The translations under genes and the position numbers were made by a program. DNA of 64,000 nt from Caldimonas tepidiphila (GTDB lineage Bacteria; Pseudomonadota; Gammaproteobacteria; Burkholderiales; Burkholderiaceae_C): assembly GCF_003569765.1 (NCBI RefSeq), contig NZ_QXMG01000004.1:1-64000 (forward strand), read 5' to 3'. Positions within the stretch are counted from its first letter, which is position 1, and every line of letters begins with the position of its first letter. This document shows positions 19,083 to 27,067 of the stretch, piece after piece. The notes below the pieces were generated by a model that ran no database searches, had not been told where the DNA came from, and was given only the letters and a program-made list of their open reading frames with translations.

Positions 19083-19583
19083 TCAGGCGGGATCGGACGG
19101 CGCGGCGTTGCCGGAGGCGACGCCCCAGCGCCTGAGCGCCGCATCGTCGCTGGTGCGCGCGTCGACCCAGCGCTCGCCCTGCGGCGTGCGCTCCTTCTTC
19201 CAGAACGGCGCCTCGGTCTTCAGGTAGTCCATCAGGAACTCGCAGCCCTTGAAGGCCTCGCCGCGGTGGGCGGCCGTGACGGCGACGAAGACGATCTGGT
19301 CGCAGGGAAGCAGCGGCCCGACGCGGTGGATCACGCGCGCGCCGTAGAGCTCGAAGCGGCGGTGCGCCTCGTCGATCATGGCCTCGATCGACTTCTCGGT
19401 CATGCCGGGGTAGTGCTCGAGCTCCATGCGGCTGACGCCCTGCCCCTCGTTGATGTCGCGCACCGTGCCGACGAAGCAGGCCACCGCGCCGATGCGCGCG
19501 TCGCCCTCGCGCAGCGCGGCGAGCTCGGCCGACACGTCGAAGTCCTCGGTCTGGATGGTGACGCGCGCGCGCGGCTGGTTCAT
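19083..19583 (-). CDS. moaE: molybdopterin synthase catalytic subunit MoaE
   Basis: MoaE converts cyclic pyranopterin monophosphate to molybdopterin using sulfur from MoaD thiocarboxylate. The start at 19583 (MNQPRARVTIQTEDFDV) gives 166 residues. Family segments are AVACFVGTVRD, LEHYPGMTEKS, HRVGPLLPCDQIV, VAVTAAHRGEAF and the active-site lysines in LKTEAPFWKKE. It follows moaD by 23 bases in a mobB-moeA-moaD-moaE series. Confidence 0.96.
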   Translation of the reverse strand: MNQPRARVTIQTEDFDVSAELAALREGDARIGAVACFVGTVRDINEGQGVSRMELEHYPGMTEKSIEAMIDEAHRRFELYGARVIHRVGPLLPCDQIVFVAVTAAHRGEAFKGCEFLMDYLKTEAPFWKKERTPQGERWVDARTSDDAALRRWGVASGNAAPSDPA

Positions 19584-19606
19584 CGTTCGTCCCCCGGAAA
19601 GGAAGC

Positions 19607-19858
19607 TCAGCCGCCGGTGACCGGCGGGAAGAAGGCGACCTCGGCGCCGTCGGCGAGCGGCGCCGACTCGTCGCACATCGCCTGGTTCAGCGCGGCGCGC
19701 AGCGCGCGGCCGCGCGCGAGCACCTCGCCGTGGCGCTCGCTCGCGGCGATCAGCCGCTCGCGCAGCGCGCCGACGGTGGTGCCCTCGGGCACGTCGAGCG
19801 CCTCGCCGGGACCGAGCGCCTCGCGGATCGAGGCGAAGTAGCGCACGTTGATTCTCAT
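19607..19858 (-). CDS. moaD: molybdopterin synthase sulfur carrier subunit MoaD
   Basis: This ubiquitin-like sulfur carrier of 83 residues begins MRINVRYFASIREALG and ends in the diglycine tail VTGG, which is adenylated and thiocarboxylated. The start overlaps the moeA stop by four bases (ATGA). Length and C-terminal GG fit the family exactly. Confidence 0.95.
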   Translation of the reverse strand: MRINVRYFASIREALGPGEALDVPEGTTVGALRERLIAASERHGEVLARGRALRAALNQAMCDESAPLADGAEVAFFPPVTGG

Positions 19859-21123
19859 GACAGCAGTTCCGTGAACGGCAGGAAGCGGACGGCGTCGCCG
19901 CGGCGGATCGTCTGGCCGGGCGGATTGTCGACGAAGCCGTCGCCCCAGAACACCGAGGTCAGCACGCCCGAGCTCTGGTTGGGGAAGATCTCGACGCCGC
20001 CCGTGTCGGTGCGGCGCGCGCGCAGGAACTCGCGCCGGCGGTCGGCCTTCGGCCAGTCGAACTCGGCCGGCAGCGTCTGCGCCCTGGGCTCGCGGTGCGG
20101 CACGCCCTGCAGCGCAAGCAGCACCGGCCGCACCAGCAGCACGAAGGTCAGGAAGCTCGACACCGGGTTGCCCGGCAGGCCCATGAACAGCGCCGGGCGC
20201 GCGCCGCCGTGGCGGATCTCGCCGAACACCATCGGGCGGCCCGGCTTGGTCGCGAGCTGCATCGCCTCGAGCCGCCCCTCGGCCTGCACCGCCGGCTTGA
20301 TGTGGTCCTCCTCGCCGGCGGACACGCCGCCCGAGGTCAGGATCAGGTCGTGCGCGCCGGCCGCGCTGCGCAGCGCCTCGCGCGTCGCGTCGAGCCGGTC
20401 GGGCACGATGCCGAGGTCGCTGACCTCGCAGCCCAGTTGCTGCAGCAGCGCGCACAGCATCGTGCGGTTGGAGTTGTAGATCGCCCCGGGCGGCAGCGGC
20501 TCGCCGGGCATCACCAGCTCGTCGCCGGTGGAGAACAGCGCCACGCGCGGGCGGCGCACCACGTCCACCTCGGCCGCGCCCACGGTGGCCGCGAGGCCGA
20601 GCGCCTGCGGCGTCAGCCGCGTGCCGCGCGGCAGCGTCACCGTGCCGCTGCGCACGTCCTCGCCGCGCGCGCGCACCCACTGGCCGGGCTGCGGCACGAG
20701 CTGGATGCGCACCGCGCCGCCCTCGAGCGCCTCGGTGTCCTCCTGCATCACCACCGCGTCGGCACCGGCGGGCATCGGCGCGCCCGTGAAGATGCGCGCG
20801 GCGGTGCCCGGCTCGAGCTCGGCGCCCACTTGGCCCGCAGCGATGCGCTGCGCGACCGGCAGCACCGTGCCCGCCGCCGCGACGTCGGCCGCGCGCAGCG
20901 CGTAGCCGTCCATCGAGCTGTTGTCGTGCGGCGGCACGTCCAGCGGCGACACGAGGTCGGCCGCGAGCACGCGGCCGAGCGCGTCGAAGGTGGGCAGCCG
21001 CTCGCGCTCGGCGATCGGCGTCAGCGCGGCGAAGAGCTTTGCCTGCGCCTCAGGCAGGCTGAGCAGCGGCGGACGCCCCGGGGAAGGCGTCGAAGGGGGG
21101 GCTGTATTCATGTCGGGAGGCAT
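19855..21123 (-). CDS. moeA: molybdopterin molybdenumtransferase MoeA
   Basis: MoeA inserts molybdate into adenylated molybdopterin. The protein has up to 422 residues. Motifs include PPHDNSSMDGYAL near residue 65, IFTGAPMPAGADAVV, ALFSTGDELV and the catalytic LTSGGVSAGEEDH, then GLPGNPVSS. ATG 21123 and ATG 21111 are both possible; neither has a clear Shine-Dalgarno sequence. Either way the start lies 60-75 bases inside the 3' end of mobB, so the genes overlap. Confidence 0.94.
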   Translation of the reverse strand: MPPDMNTAPPSTPSPGRPPLLSLPEAQAKLFAALTPIAERERLPTFDALGRVLAADLVSPLDVPPHDNSSMDGYALRAADVAAAGTVLPVAQRIAAGQVGAELEPGTAARIFTGAPMPAGADAVVMQEDTEALEGGAVRIQLVPQPGQWVRARGEDVRSGTVTLPRGTRLTPQALGLAATVGAAEVDVVRRPRVALFSTGDELVMPGEPLPPGAIYNSNRTMLCALLQQLGCEVSDLGIVPDRLDATREALRSAAGAHDLILTSGGVSAGEEDHIKPAVQAEGRLEAMQLATKPGRPMVFGEIRHGGARPALFMGLPGNPVSSFLTFVLLVRPVLLALQGVPHREPRAQTLPAEFDWPKADRRREFLRARRTDTGGVEIFPNQSSGVLTSVFWGDGFVDNPPGQTIRRGDAVRFLPFTELLS

Positions 21124-21613
21124 TCGCGAGCAGGTACTCGACCACCGCGTCGGGGTCGTTCAGGTCGATCAGCGGCAGGCCCGTGGGCTGGGGCAGGCGG
21201 TCCGGGCTGTCGGTGGCGATCGCGGCGATGAAGGGATCGCCCGGGTACTGCGCCGGCTTGCCGGTCTCGGCGCGCCAGATCTCGATCTTCAGCAGGTCGG
21301 CGTGCTTGAAACCCTCGACCAGCACCCAGTCGCAGGGGCTCAGCTCCTTGATGAGCTCGTGCACGCCCGGCTCGCGCGGCTGCTCGTACTCGCGGATCAG
21401 CGCCAGGCGCTGGTTCGACGCGATCAGCACCTCGCCGGCGCCGGCCTCGCGATGGCGCCACGAGTCCTTGCCGGGATGGTCGATGTCGAAGGTATGGTGC
21501 GCGTGCTTGATCACCGAGACGCGCTGGCCGGCCAGGCGCAGGCGCGTGACCACCTGCTCGACCAGCGTGGTCTTGCCCGCGCCCGAATAACCGCTGAAGC
21601 CGACGACTTTCAT
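21050..21613 (-). CDS. mobB: MobB, molybdopterin-guanine dinucleotide biosynthesis adaptor
   Basis: The GTP-binding protein has 187 residues. The P-loop GYSGAGKTT is at residues 8-16, then VIKHAHHTFDIDHPGKDSW, a conserved MobB segment, and DWVLVEGFKHADLLKIE. It assists bis-MGD cofactor assembly. It follows thrC by 49 bases and starts the Moco gene run. The last 20 or so residues, which overlap moeA, are poorly conserved. Confidence 0.94.
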   Translation of the reverse strand: MKVVGFSGYSGAGKTTLVEQVVTRLRLAGQRVSVIKHAHHTFDIDHPGKDSWRHREAGAGEVLIASNQRLALIREYEQPREPGVHELIKELSPCDWVLVEGFKHADLLKIEIWRAETGKPAQYPGDPFIAAIATDSPDRLPQPTGLPLIDLNDPDAVVEYLLANASRHEYSPPFDAFPGASAAAQPA

Positions 21614-21662
21614 CTGTGTTGCTGCTGCCCCGGCGGCCCCTCGACGGGGGCCGCACGCAAAG

Positions 21663-23069
21663 TCAGCAATTCTCGGCGATGTAGGCCTGCACGGCCTGCG
21701 CGTCCACCGGCATGACCTTGAACCGCCTGGGGAGGTCCTCGATGCCGGCGAGCGCCGCCGGGCGCTCCGGCTCGCGGCCGAGCGCCTCGCGGATCGTCGC
21801 GGCGAACTTCACCGGCAGCGCGGTCTCGAGCACGATCATCGGCACGCCCGGCTCCAGGTACTGGCGCGCCACCTTCACGCCGTCGGCGGTGTGGGTGTCG
21901 ATCATGGTGCCGCAGCGCTCGAAGGTGTCGCGGATCGTCGCGAGCCGGTCGGCATGCGTGCTCGAGCCCGAGACGAAGCCGAATTCGGCGATGCGCGCGA
22001 ACTCCTCCTTCGACAGCGTGAAGGAGCCGGTCTTCTCGACCTCGTGCGCGAAGAGCTGCTTCACGCGCGCGCCGTCGCGGCCGAGCAGGTCGAACACGAA
22101 GCGCTCGAAGTTCGAGGCCTTGGAGATGTCCATCGAGGGGCTCGAGGTCTCGTGCGTCTCGGCGCTGCCGCGCACGCGGTAGGTGCCGGTGCGGAAGAAC
22201 TCGTCGAGCACGTTGTTCTCGTTGGTCGCGAGCACCAGCCGCCTGATCGGCAGGCCCATCATGCGCGCGACGTGGCCGGCGCAGATGTTGCCGAAGTTGC
22301 CCGACGGGACCGTGAAGCTGACCACCTCGTCGTTGCTCTTCGTCGCCTGGAAGTAGCCGGCGAAGTAGTAGACCACCTGCGCCAGCAGCCGCGCCCAGTT
22401 GATCGAGTTGACGGTGCCGATGCGGTACTTGCGCTTGAAGTCGAGCTGGTTGGAGACCGCCTTGACGATGTCCTGGCAGTCGTCGAACACGCCCTGCACC
22501 GCGAGGTTGTGGATGTTCTCGTCCTGCAGGCTGAACATCTGCGCCTGCTGGAAGGGGCTCATGCGGCCGTGCGGGCTGAGCATGAAGACGCGCACGCCCT
22601 TCTTGCCGCGCATCGCGTATTCGGCCGCGCTGCCGGTGTCGCCGGAGGTGGCTCCCAGGATGTTGAGTTCCTCGCCGCGGCGGCCGAGCTCGTACTCGAA
22701 CAGGTTGCCCAGCAGCTGCATCGCCATGTCCTTGAAGGCGAGCGTCGGTCCGTTGGACAGGGCCTCGAGGCTGAGGCCCGGCTCCAGGGCTTTCAGCGGC
22801 GTGATCTCGCGCGTGCCGAAGACCTCCTCGGTGTAGGTCTTGTCGACCAGGCGCTTGAGGTGGTCGGGCGGGATGTCGTCGATGTAGCGCGCGAGGATCT
22901 CGAACGCCAGTTCGGCGTAGGACAGGCCGCGCCAGCGCGCGAGCGTGGCGGCGTCGATCCTCGGGTAGTGCGTCGGCAGGTAGAGGCCGCCATCGGGCGC
23001 CAGGCCCTCGAGCAGGATCTCGGAGAAGCCGCGCTCGGTGCGGTCGCCGCGGGTGCTGATGTACTTCAT
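21663..23069 (-). CDS. thrC: threonine synthase
   Basis: The PLP enzyme makes threonine from O-phosphohomoserine. The start at 23069 (MKYISTRGDRTERGFSEILL) has GAGGAAAGAG upstream and gives 468 residues, the long fungal/proteobacterial class. The PLP lysine is in PTLAFKDMAMQ, and GATSGDTGSAA and FTVPSGNFGNICAG are cofactor-binding segments. It lies after hom (121-base gap), as part of an alaA-hom-thrC aspartate-family block. Confidence 0.97.
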   Translation of the reverse strand: MKYISTRGDRTERGFSEILLEGLAPDGGLYLPTHYPRIDAATLARWRGLSYAELAFEILARYIDDIPPDHLKRLVDKTYTEEVFGTREITPLKALEPGLSLEALSNGPTLAFKDMAMQLLGNLFEYELGRRGEELNILGATSGDTGSAAEYAMRGKKGVRVFMLSPHGRMSPFQQAQMFSLQDENIHNLAVQGVFDDCQDIVKAVSNQLDFKRKYRIGTVNSINWARLLAQVVYYFAGYFQATKSNDEVVSFTVPSGNFGNICAGHVARMMGLPIRRLVLATNENNVLDEFFRTGTYRVRGSAETHETSSPSMDISKASNFERFVFDLLGRDGARVKQLFAHEVEKTGSFTLSKEEFARIAEFGFVSGSSTHADRLATIRDTFERCGTMIDTHTADGVKVARQYLEPGVPMIVLETALPVKFAATIREALGREPERPAALAGIEDLPRRFKVMPVDAQAVQAYIAENC

Positions 23070-23190
23070 GTCTCTTTCCTCGGGCCGGGAGCGGCCGGCG
23101 CCCAAGCGTGGTCTGTCGCGGCCCGGGACCGGCCCGGGCGCCAGCTGTGCCGGCGGGTCCGGGCGCCGCACGGGCGCCCGGAGGCCTGCC

Positions 23191-24543
23191 TCAGGCCAGC
23201 TCTTCCTTGCGGATGCGCACGATCGGCTGCAGCACGCTCGGCAGCGCCTGCATCTGCTCGAGCGCCGCGTTCATGCGGCCTTCCTGCGTCTCGTGCGTCA
23301 GGATGATCAGGTCGGTCTGGCTGGCGCCCTCGCCGTCCACCTCGTCGGCCTCGCGCTGCAGCACCGCGTCGATCGAGATGTCGCTCTCGGCCAGGATGCG
23401 GGTGATCTCGGCCAGCACGCCGGCGCGGTCCGCAACCCGCAGGCGCAGGTAGAACGAGGTCCGGACCTGCTCGAGCGGCAGGATCGGCGCGTCGCTCATC
23501 GCGTCGGGCTGGAAGGCCAGCGAGGGCACGCGATGGTCGGGGTCGGCGCTGTGCAGGCGCGCGATGTCGACCAGATCCGCGACCACGGCCGAGGCGGTGG
23601 GCTCGGCGCCCGCGCCCTTGCCGTAGTAGAGCGTGGTGCCAACGGCGTCGCCGTTGACCATCACCGCGTTCATCGCGCCCTCGACGTTGGCGATCAGGCG
23701 CTTGGCCGGCACCAGCGTCGGGTGCACGCGCAGCTCGATGCCGCGTGCGCCGGCCTCGTCGCGGCGCTTGGCGATGCCCAGCAGCTTGATGCGGTAGCCG
23801 AGCTGCTCGGCGTAGCGGATGTCGGTCGCCTGCAGCTTGGTGATGCCCTCGACGTGGGCGCGGTCGAACTGCACCGGCACGCCGAACGCGATCGCGCTCA
23901 GGAGCGTCGCCTTGTGCGCCGCGTCCACGCCCTCGATGTCGAAGGTCGGGTCGGCCTCGGCGTAACCGAGGCGCTGCGCTTCCTTGAGCACGACGTCGAA
24001 GTCCAGGCCCTTGTCGCGCATCTCGGACAGGATGAAGTTGGTCGTGCCGTTGATGATGCCGGCCACCCACTGCACGCGGTTGGCGGTCAGGCCCTCGCGC
24101 AGCGCCTTGATGATCGGGATGCCGCCGGCGACCGCCGCCTCGAAGGCGACCATCACGCCCCTGGCGTGCGCGGCGGCGAAGATCTCGGTGCCGTGCACCG
24201 CGAGCAGCGCCTTGTTGGCGGTGACGACATGCTTGCCGGCGGCGATCGCCTCCATCACGAGCGTGCGGGCGATGCCGTAGCCGCCGATGAGCTCGACCAC
24301 GATGTCGATGTCGGGCCGCGCGATCACCGAGCGCGCATCGCTCACCACCTCGACGCCCTCGCCGACGACCTGGCGGGCACGCTCAGTGTTCAGGTCGGCG
24401 ACCACGGCAATCTCGATGCCGCGGCCGGCGCGGCGGCGGATCTCGTCCTGGTTGCGGCGCAGCACCTCGAAGGTGCCGCCGCCGACGGTGCCGATGCCGA
24501 GCAGGCCGACGCGCAGCGCGCGCGGGAGCGTGTCTTGATTCAT
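23191..24543 (-). CDS. hom: homoserine dehydrogenase
   Basis: It reduces aspartate semialdehyde to homoserine. The ATG 24543 (MNQDTLPRALRVGLLGIG) is chosen over one eight codons upstream because GAAGGA sits at the right distance. This gives 450 residues. The NAD(P) motif GIGTVGGGT is near residue 16, the catalytic region has AGIINGTTNFIL and AEADPTFDIEG, and a C-terminal ACT domain (about 360-440: LRLRVADRAGVLAEIT) signals threonine feedback. Confidence 0.97.
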   Translation of the reverse strand: MNQDTLPRALRVGLLGIGTVGGGTFEVLRRNQDEIRRRAGRGIEIAVVADLNTERARQVVGEGVEVVSDARSVIARPDIDIVVELIGGYGIARTLVMEAIAAGKHVVTANKALLAVHGTEIFAAAHARGVMVAFEAAVAGGIPIIKALREGLTANRVQWVAGIINGTTNFILSEMRDKGLDFDVVLKEAQRLGYAEADPTFDIEGVDAAHKATLLSAIAFGVPVQFDRAHVEGITKLQATDIRYAEQLGYRIKLLGIAKRRDEAGARGIELRVHPTLVPAKRLIANVEGAMNAVMVNGDAVGTTLYYGKGAGAEPTASAVVADLVDIARLHSADPDHRVPSLAFQPDAMSDAPILPLEQVRTSFYLRLRVADRAGVLAEITRILAESDISIDAVLQREADEVDGEGASQTDLIILTHETQEGRMNAALEQMQALPSVLQPIVRIRKEELA

Positions 24544-24592
24544 TTCAGTTGCGTCCTTCGCCGGCACGCCGGGCCGGCTTCTTGTGGGGGGA

Positions 24593-25819
24593 TCAGAGGC
24601 TGTGGCGCTTGCGGTAGCCGTCGAGGAAGCGCGCGATGCGGCCGATCGCGTCGGCGAGGTCGTCGGAGTTCGGCAGGAACACGAGCCGGAAGTGGTCGGG
24701 CTGCGGCCAGTTGAAGCCGGTGCCCTGCACGATCAGCACCTTCTCCTCGGCCAGCAGCTCGTAGGCGAACTGCTGGTCGTTCTGGATCGGGTACATCTTC
24801 GGATCCAGGCGCGGGAACATGTACAGGGCCGCCTTGGGCTTGACGCAGCTGACGCCCGGGATCTGGGTGAGCAGCTCGTGCGCGAGGTCTCGCTGGCGGC
24901 ACAGCCGCCCGGTCGGCGCGATCAGGTCCTTGATGCTCTGGTAGCCGCCGAGCGCAGTCTGGATCGCGAGCTGCCCCGGCGTGTTCGAGCACAGGCGCAT
25001 CGAGGCCAGCATGTTCAGGCCCTCGATGTAGTCGCGCGCGCGCTTCTTGTCGCCCGAGACCACCATCCAGCCGGCGCGGTAGCCGCAGGAGCGGTAGTTC
25101 TTGGACAGGCCGTTGAAGGTCAGGCAGAGCACGTCGTCGGCCAGCGACGCGATGCTCGTGTGCGTGTTGCCGTCGTAGAGCGTCTTGTCGTAGATCTCGT
25201 CGGCGAAGATGATCAGGTCGTGCTGGCGCGCGATCTCGACGATCTCGCGCAGCACGCTGTCCGGATAGAGCGCGCCGGTCGGGTTGTTCGGGTTGATGAC
25301 GACGATCGCGCGGGTGTTGGGCGTGATCTTGGCGCGGATGTCGGCCATGTCCGGCATCCAGTCGCTCTGCTCGTCGCAGATGTAGTGCACCGGGTTGCCG
25401 CCCGAGAGCGCCACCGACGCGGTGTAGAGCGGGTAGTCGGGCGCGGGGATCAGCACCTCGTCGCCGGCGTTCAGCAGCGCGTTCAGGCTCATCGTGATGA
25501 GCTCCGAGGCGCCGTTGCCGAGGTAGACGTCGTCCACCGTCACGCCGCGGATGTTCTTTTCCTGCGTGTAGTGCACCACCGCCTTGCGGGGGGCGAACAG
25601 GCCCTTGGAGTCGGTGTAGCCCGCCGTGTGCGGCATGTTGCGGATCATGTCCTGCACGATCTCGTCGGGCGGCTCGAGCCCGAACACGGCCAGGTTGCCG
25701 ATGTTGAGCTTGATGATCTTGTGACCGTCCTCCTCCATCTGGCGGGCCTTCTCCAGCACGGGCCCGCGGATGTCGTAGCAGACATTGGCCAGCTTGGCGG
25801 ACTTGGAGACGGTCTTCAA
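24593..25819 (-). CDS. alaA: alanine transaminase AlaA-type pyridoxal-phosphate aminotransferase
   Basis: This class I aminotransferase closely matches E. coli AlaA (glutamate-pyruvate aminotransferase): CYDIRGPVLEKARQMEEDG, LNIGN, INPNNPTGALY, IFADEIYDK, and the PLP lysine in TFNGLSKNYRSCGYR. I place the start at TTG 25817-25819 (residues LKTVSKSAKLANV). A perfect AGGAGG lies five bases upstream and the length becomes 408, against 405 in E. coli. The in-frame ATG 25 codons further up overlaps the neighbouring gene's promoter. The gene heads the alaA-hom-thrC series. Confidence 0.93.
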   Translation of the reverse strand: MKTVSKSAKLANVCYDIRGPVLEKARQMEEDGHKIIKLNIGNLAVFGLEPPDEIVQDMIRNMPHTAGYTDSKGLFAPRKAVVHYTQEKNIRGVTVDDVYLGNGASELITMSLNALLNAGDEVLIPAPDYPLYTASVALSGGNPVHYICDEQSDWMPDMADIRAKITPNTRAIVVINPNNPTGALYPDSVLREIVEIARQHDLIIFADEIYDKTLYDGNTHTSIASLADDVLCLTFNGLSKNYRSCGYRAGWMVVSGDKKRARDYIEGLNMLASMRLCSNTPGQLAIQTALGGYQSIKDLIAPTGRLCRQRDLAHELLTQIPGVSCVKPKAALYMFPRLDPKMYPIQNDQQFAYELLAEEKVLIVQGTGFNWPQPDHFRLVFLPNSDDLADAIGRIARFLDGYRKRHSL

Positions 25820-25872
25820 GGGAACCTCCTGAGGGAAAAGGGCCGCACCACCGGCGACTGTGGTGCAAAACC

Positions 25873-25878
25873 TATAAT
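25873..25878 (+). promoter_or_regulatory. -10 element TATAAT upstream of the Mth938-domain gene
   Basis: A consensus TATAAT lies 38 bases before the GTG start at 25916 in a locally AT-rich stretch. No good -35 hexamer is visible at 17 bases. Confidence 0.5.
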
Positions 25879-25915
25879 TTAACCACACCCCCACCCCTCA
25901 CCCGAGCCGCAATCC

Positions 25916-26296
25916 GTGAAACTTCAGCCCGACCGCATCAGTTCCGCGAACGTGATTTCGGGGTATACGCCGCAACACATCGCGATCAACGGCCAGCCCT
26001 GGACGCAGAGCATGCTGGTACCCTGGGCCGGCGAGGTCGGCTCATGGGACGTGACGCGCTTCGACGAGATGTCGGCGGGGCACCTGGCCTCGGTCGCGCA
26101 ACTCGCGCCGGAACTCGTCATCATCGGCACCGGGGCACGCCAGCGCTTCCTGCGCCCGGACGTGCTGCGCCCGCTGATCGAGGCGCGCATCGGCTTCGAG
26201 ATCATGGACACCGCGGCCGCCTGCCGCACCTACAACATCCTCGTGTCCGAGGGGCGCTCGGTGGTCGCCGCGCTGCTGCTCGAGATCGCGGGCTGA
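25916..26296 (+). CDS. Mth938-like (DUF498) domain protein
   Basis: This 126-residue protein starts at GTG 25916. It shows the Mth938 pattern: ISGYTPQHIAINGQPW, the central ELVIIGTGARQRFL with its conserved GTG loop, IGFEIMDTAAACRTYNIL and the Ala-rich last helix. Members are small single-domain cytosolic proteins (NDUFAF3/Xcc1710-type fold) of unclear function; the mitochondrial relative is a complex I assembly factor. It lies between alaA (divergent) and bcp. Confidence 0.88.
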   Translation: MKLQPDRISSANVISGYTPQHIAINGQPWTQSMLVPWAGEVGSWDVTRFDEMSAGHLASVAQLAPELVIIGTGARQRFLRPDVLRPLIEARIGFEIMDTAAACRTYNILVSEGRSVVAALLLEIAG

Positions 26297-26360
26297 CACG
26301 GAAAACCGCACCCGCAGCGCCCCCCGACGACGGGGTGCGGCGAGTTCGCACGCGGCAGTT

Positions 26361-26366
26361 TATAAT
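26361..26366 (+). promoter_or_regulatory. -10 element TATAAT upstream of bcp
   Basis: TATAAT lies 40 bases before the bcp ATG in an otherwise GC-rich gap. The -35 region is not recognisable. Confidence 0.45.
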
Positions 26367-26406
26367 TGCGGGCTACGCCGAGTCGGGCGCAACTGACAGA
26401 ACATTC

Positions 26407-26883
26407 ATGACGCCAGCCCTCAACAAACCCCTCCCGGAATTTGAAGCGCTCGCGACCGGGGGCGTGAAGTACACGCCCCAGGCTTTTGCGGGGCAGACCG
26501 TGGTGCTGTACTTCTACCCCAAGGACAACACCCCCGGCTGCACCACCGAAGCCATGCAGTTCCGCGATCGCCACAAGGATTTCGTGAACGCGGGCGCGGT
26601 GGTGTTCGGCGTGTCGCGCGACAACATGGCCTCGCACGACAAGTTCAAGCAGACGCTGGAACTGCCGTACGAGCTGATCGCCGACACGGAAGAGAAGATG
26701 TGCCACATGTTCGGCGTTGTCAAGAACAAGATCATGTACGGCAAGAAGGTCAAGGGCATCGAGCGCTCGACCTTCGTCATCGACGCCGAGGGCGTGCTGC
26801 GCCACGAGTGGCGCGGCATCAAGGTCGCCGGCCACGTGGACGAGGTCCTGAAGGTGGTGCAGTCGATGAAGGCGGTCGCCTGA
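26407..26883 (+). CDS. bcp: thioredoxin-dependent peroxiredoxin, Bcp/PrxQ family
   Basis: It reduces hydrogen peroxide and organic peroxides. The protein has 158 residues. The peroxidatic cysteine is in KDNTPGCTTEA (about residue 44). The second Cys five residues later that atypical two-Cys PrxQ proteins have is replaced here by alanine/methionine (TTEAMQF). A further Cys is present in EEKMCHMFGV, so resolution may differ from E. coli Bcp. The rest (VFGVSRDNMASHDKF, STFVIDAEGVLRHEW) is typical. Confidence 0.94.
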   Translation: MTPALNKPLPEFEALATGGVKYTPQAFAGQTVVLYFYPKDNTPGCTTEAMQFRDRHKDFVNAGAVVFGVSRDNMASHDKFKQTLELPYELIADTEEKMCHMFGVVKNKIMYGKKVKGIERSTFVIDAEGVLRHEWRGIKVAGHVDEVLKVVQSMKAVA

Positions 26884-26912
26884 GCGGCATTCCACCGACG
26901 GCGTGGCGGGCA

Positions 26913-26940
26913 TTGAAGCGTCACGCCGGACATGCATAAT
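26913..26940 (+). promoter_or_regulatory. probable sigma-70 promoter of the PhoH-family gene
   Basis: TTGAAG (26913-26918) and CATAAT (26935-26940) are 16 bases apart. The only downstream gene is the PIN-PhoH gene starting at 27068, which gives a leader of about 120 bases. Confidence 0.5.
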
Positions 26941-27067
26941 GGGTCCATGCCTTTGATCCGGACCCGCCGCATCAACCGAAGCCGTGCAGATTCCTGCGCG
27001 GCTTTTTTGTTGGCGCCTCGCGCTGGCGGGCCGGTCCCCTTCCCCTGACCCACCCCGACCGCCCACG

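Noticed and set aside
23038-24714. Plus-strand open frame opposite hom and thrC
   Set aside because: Antisense artefact of two well-conserved genes; low-complexity composition.
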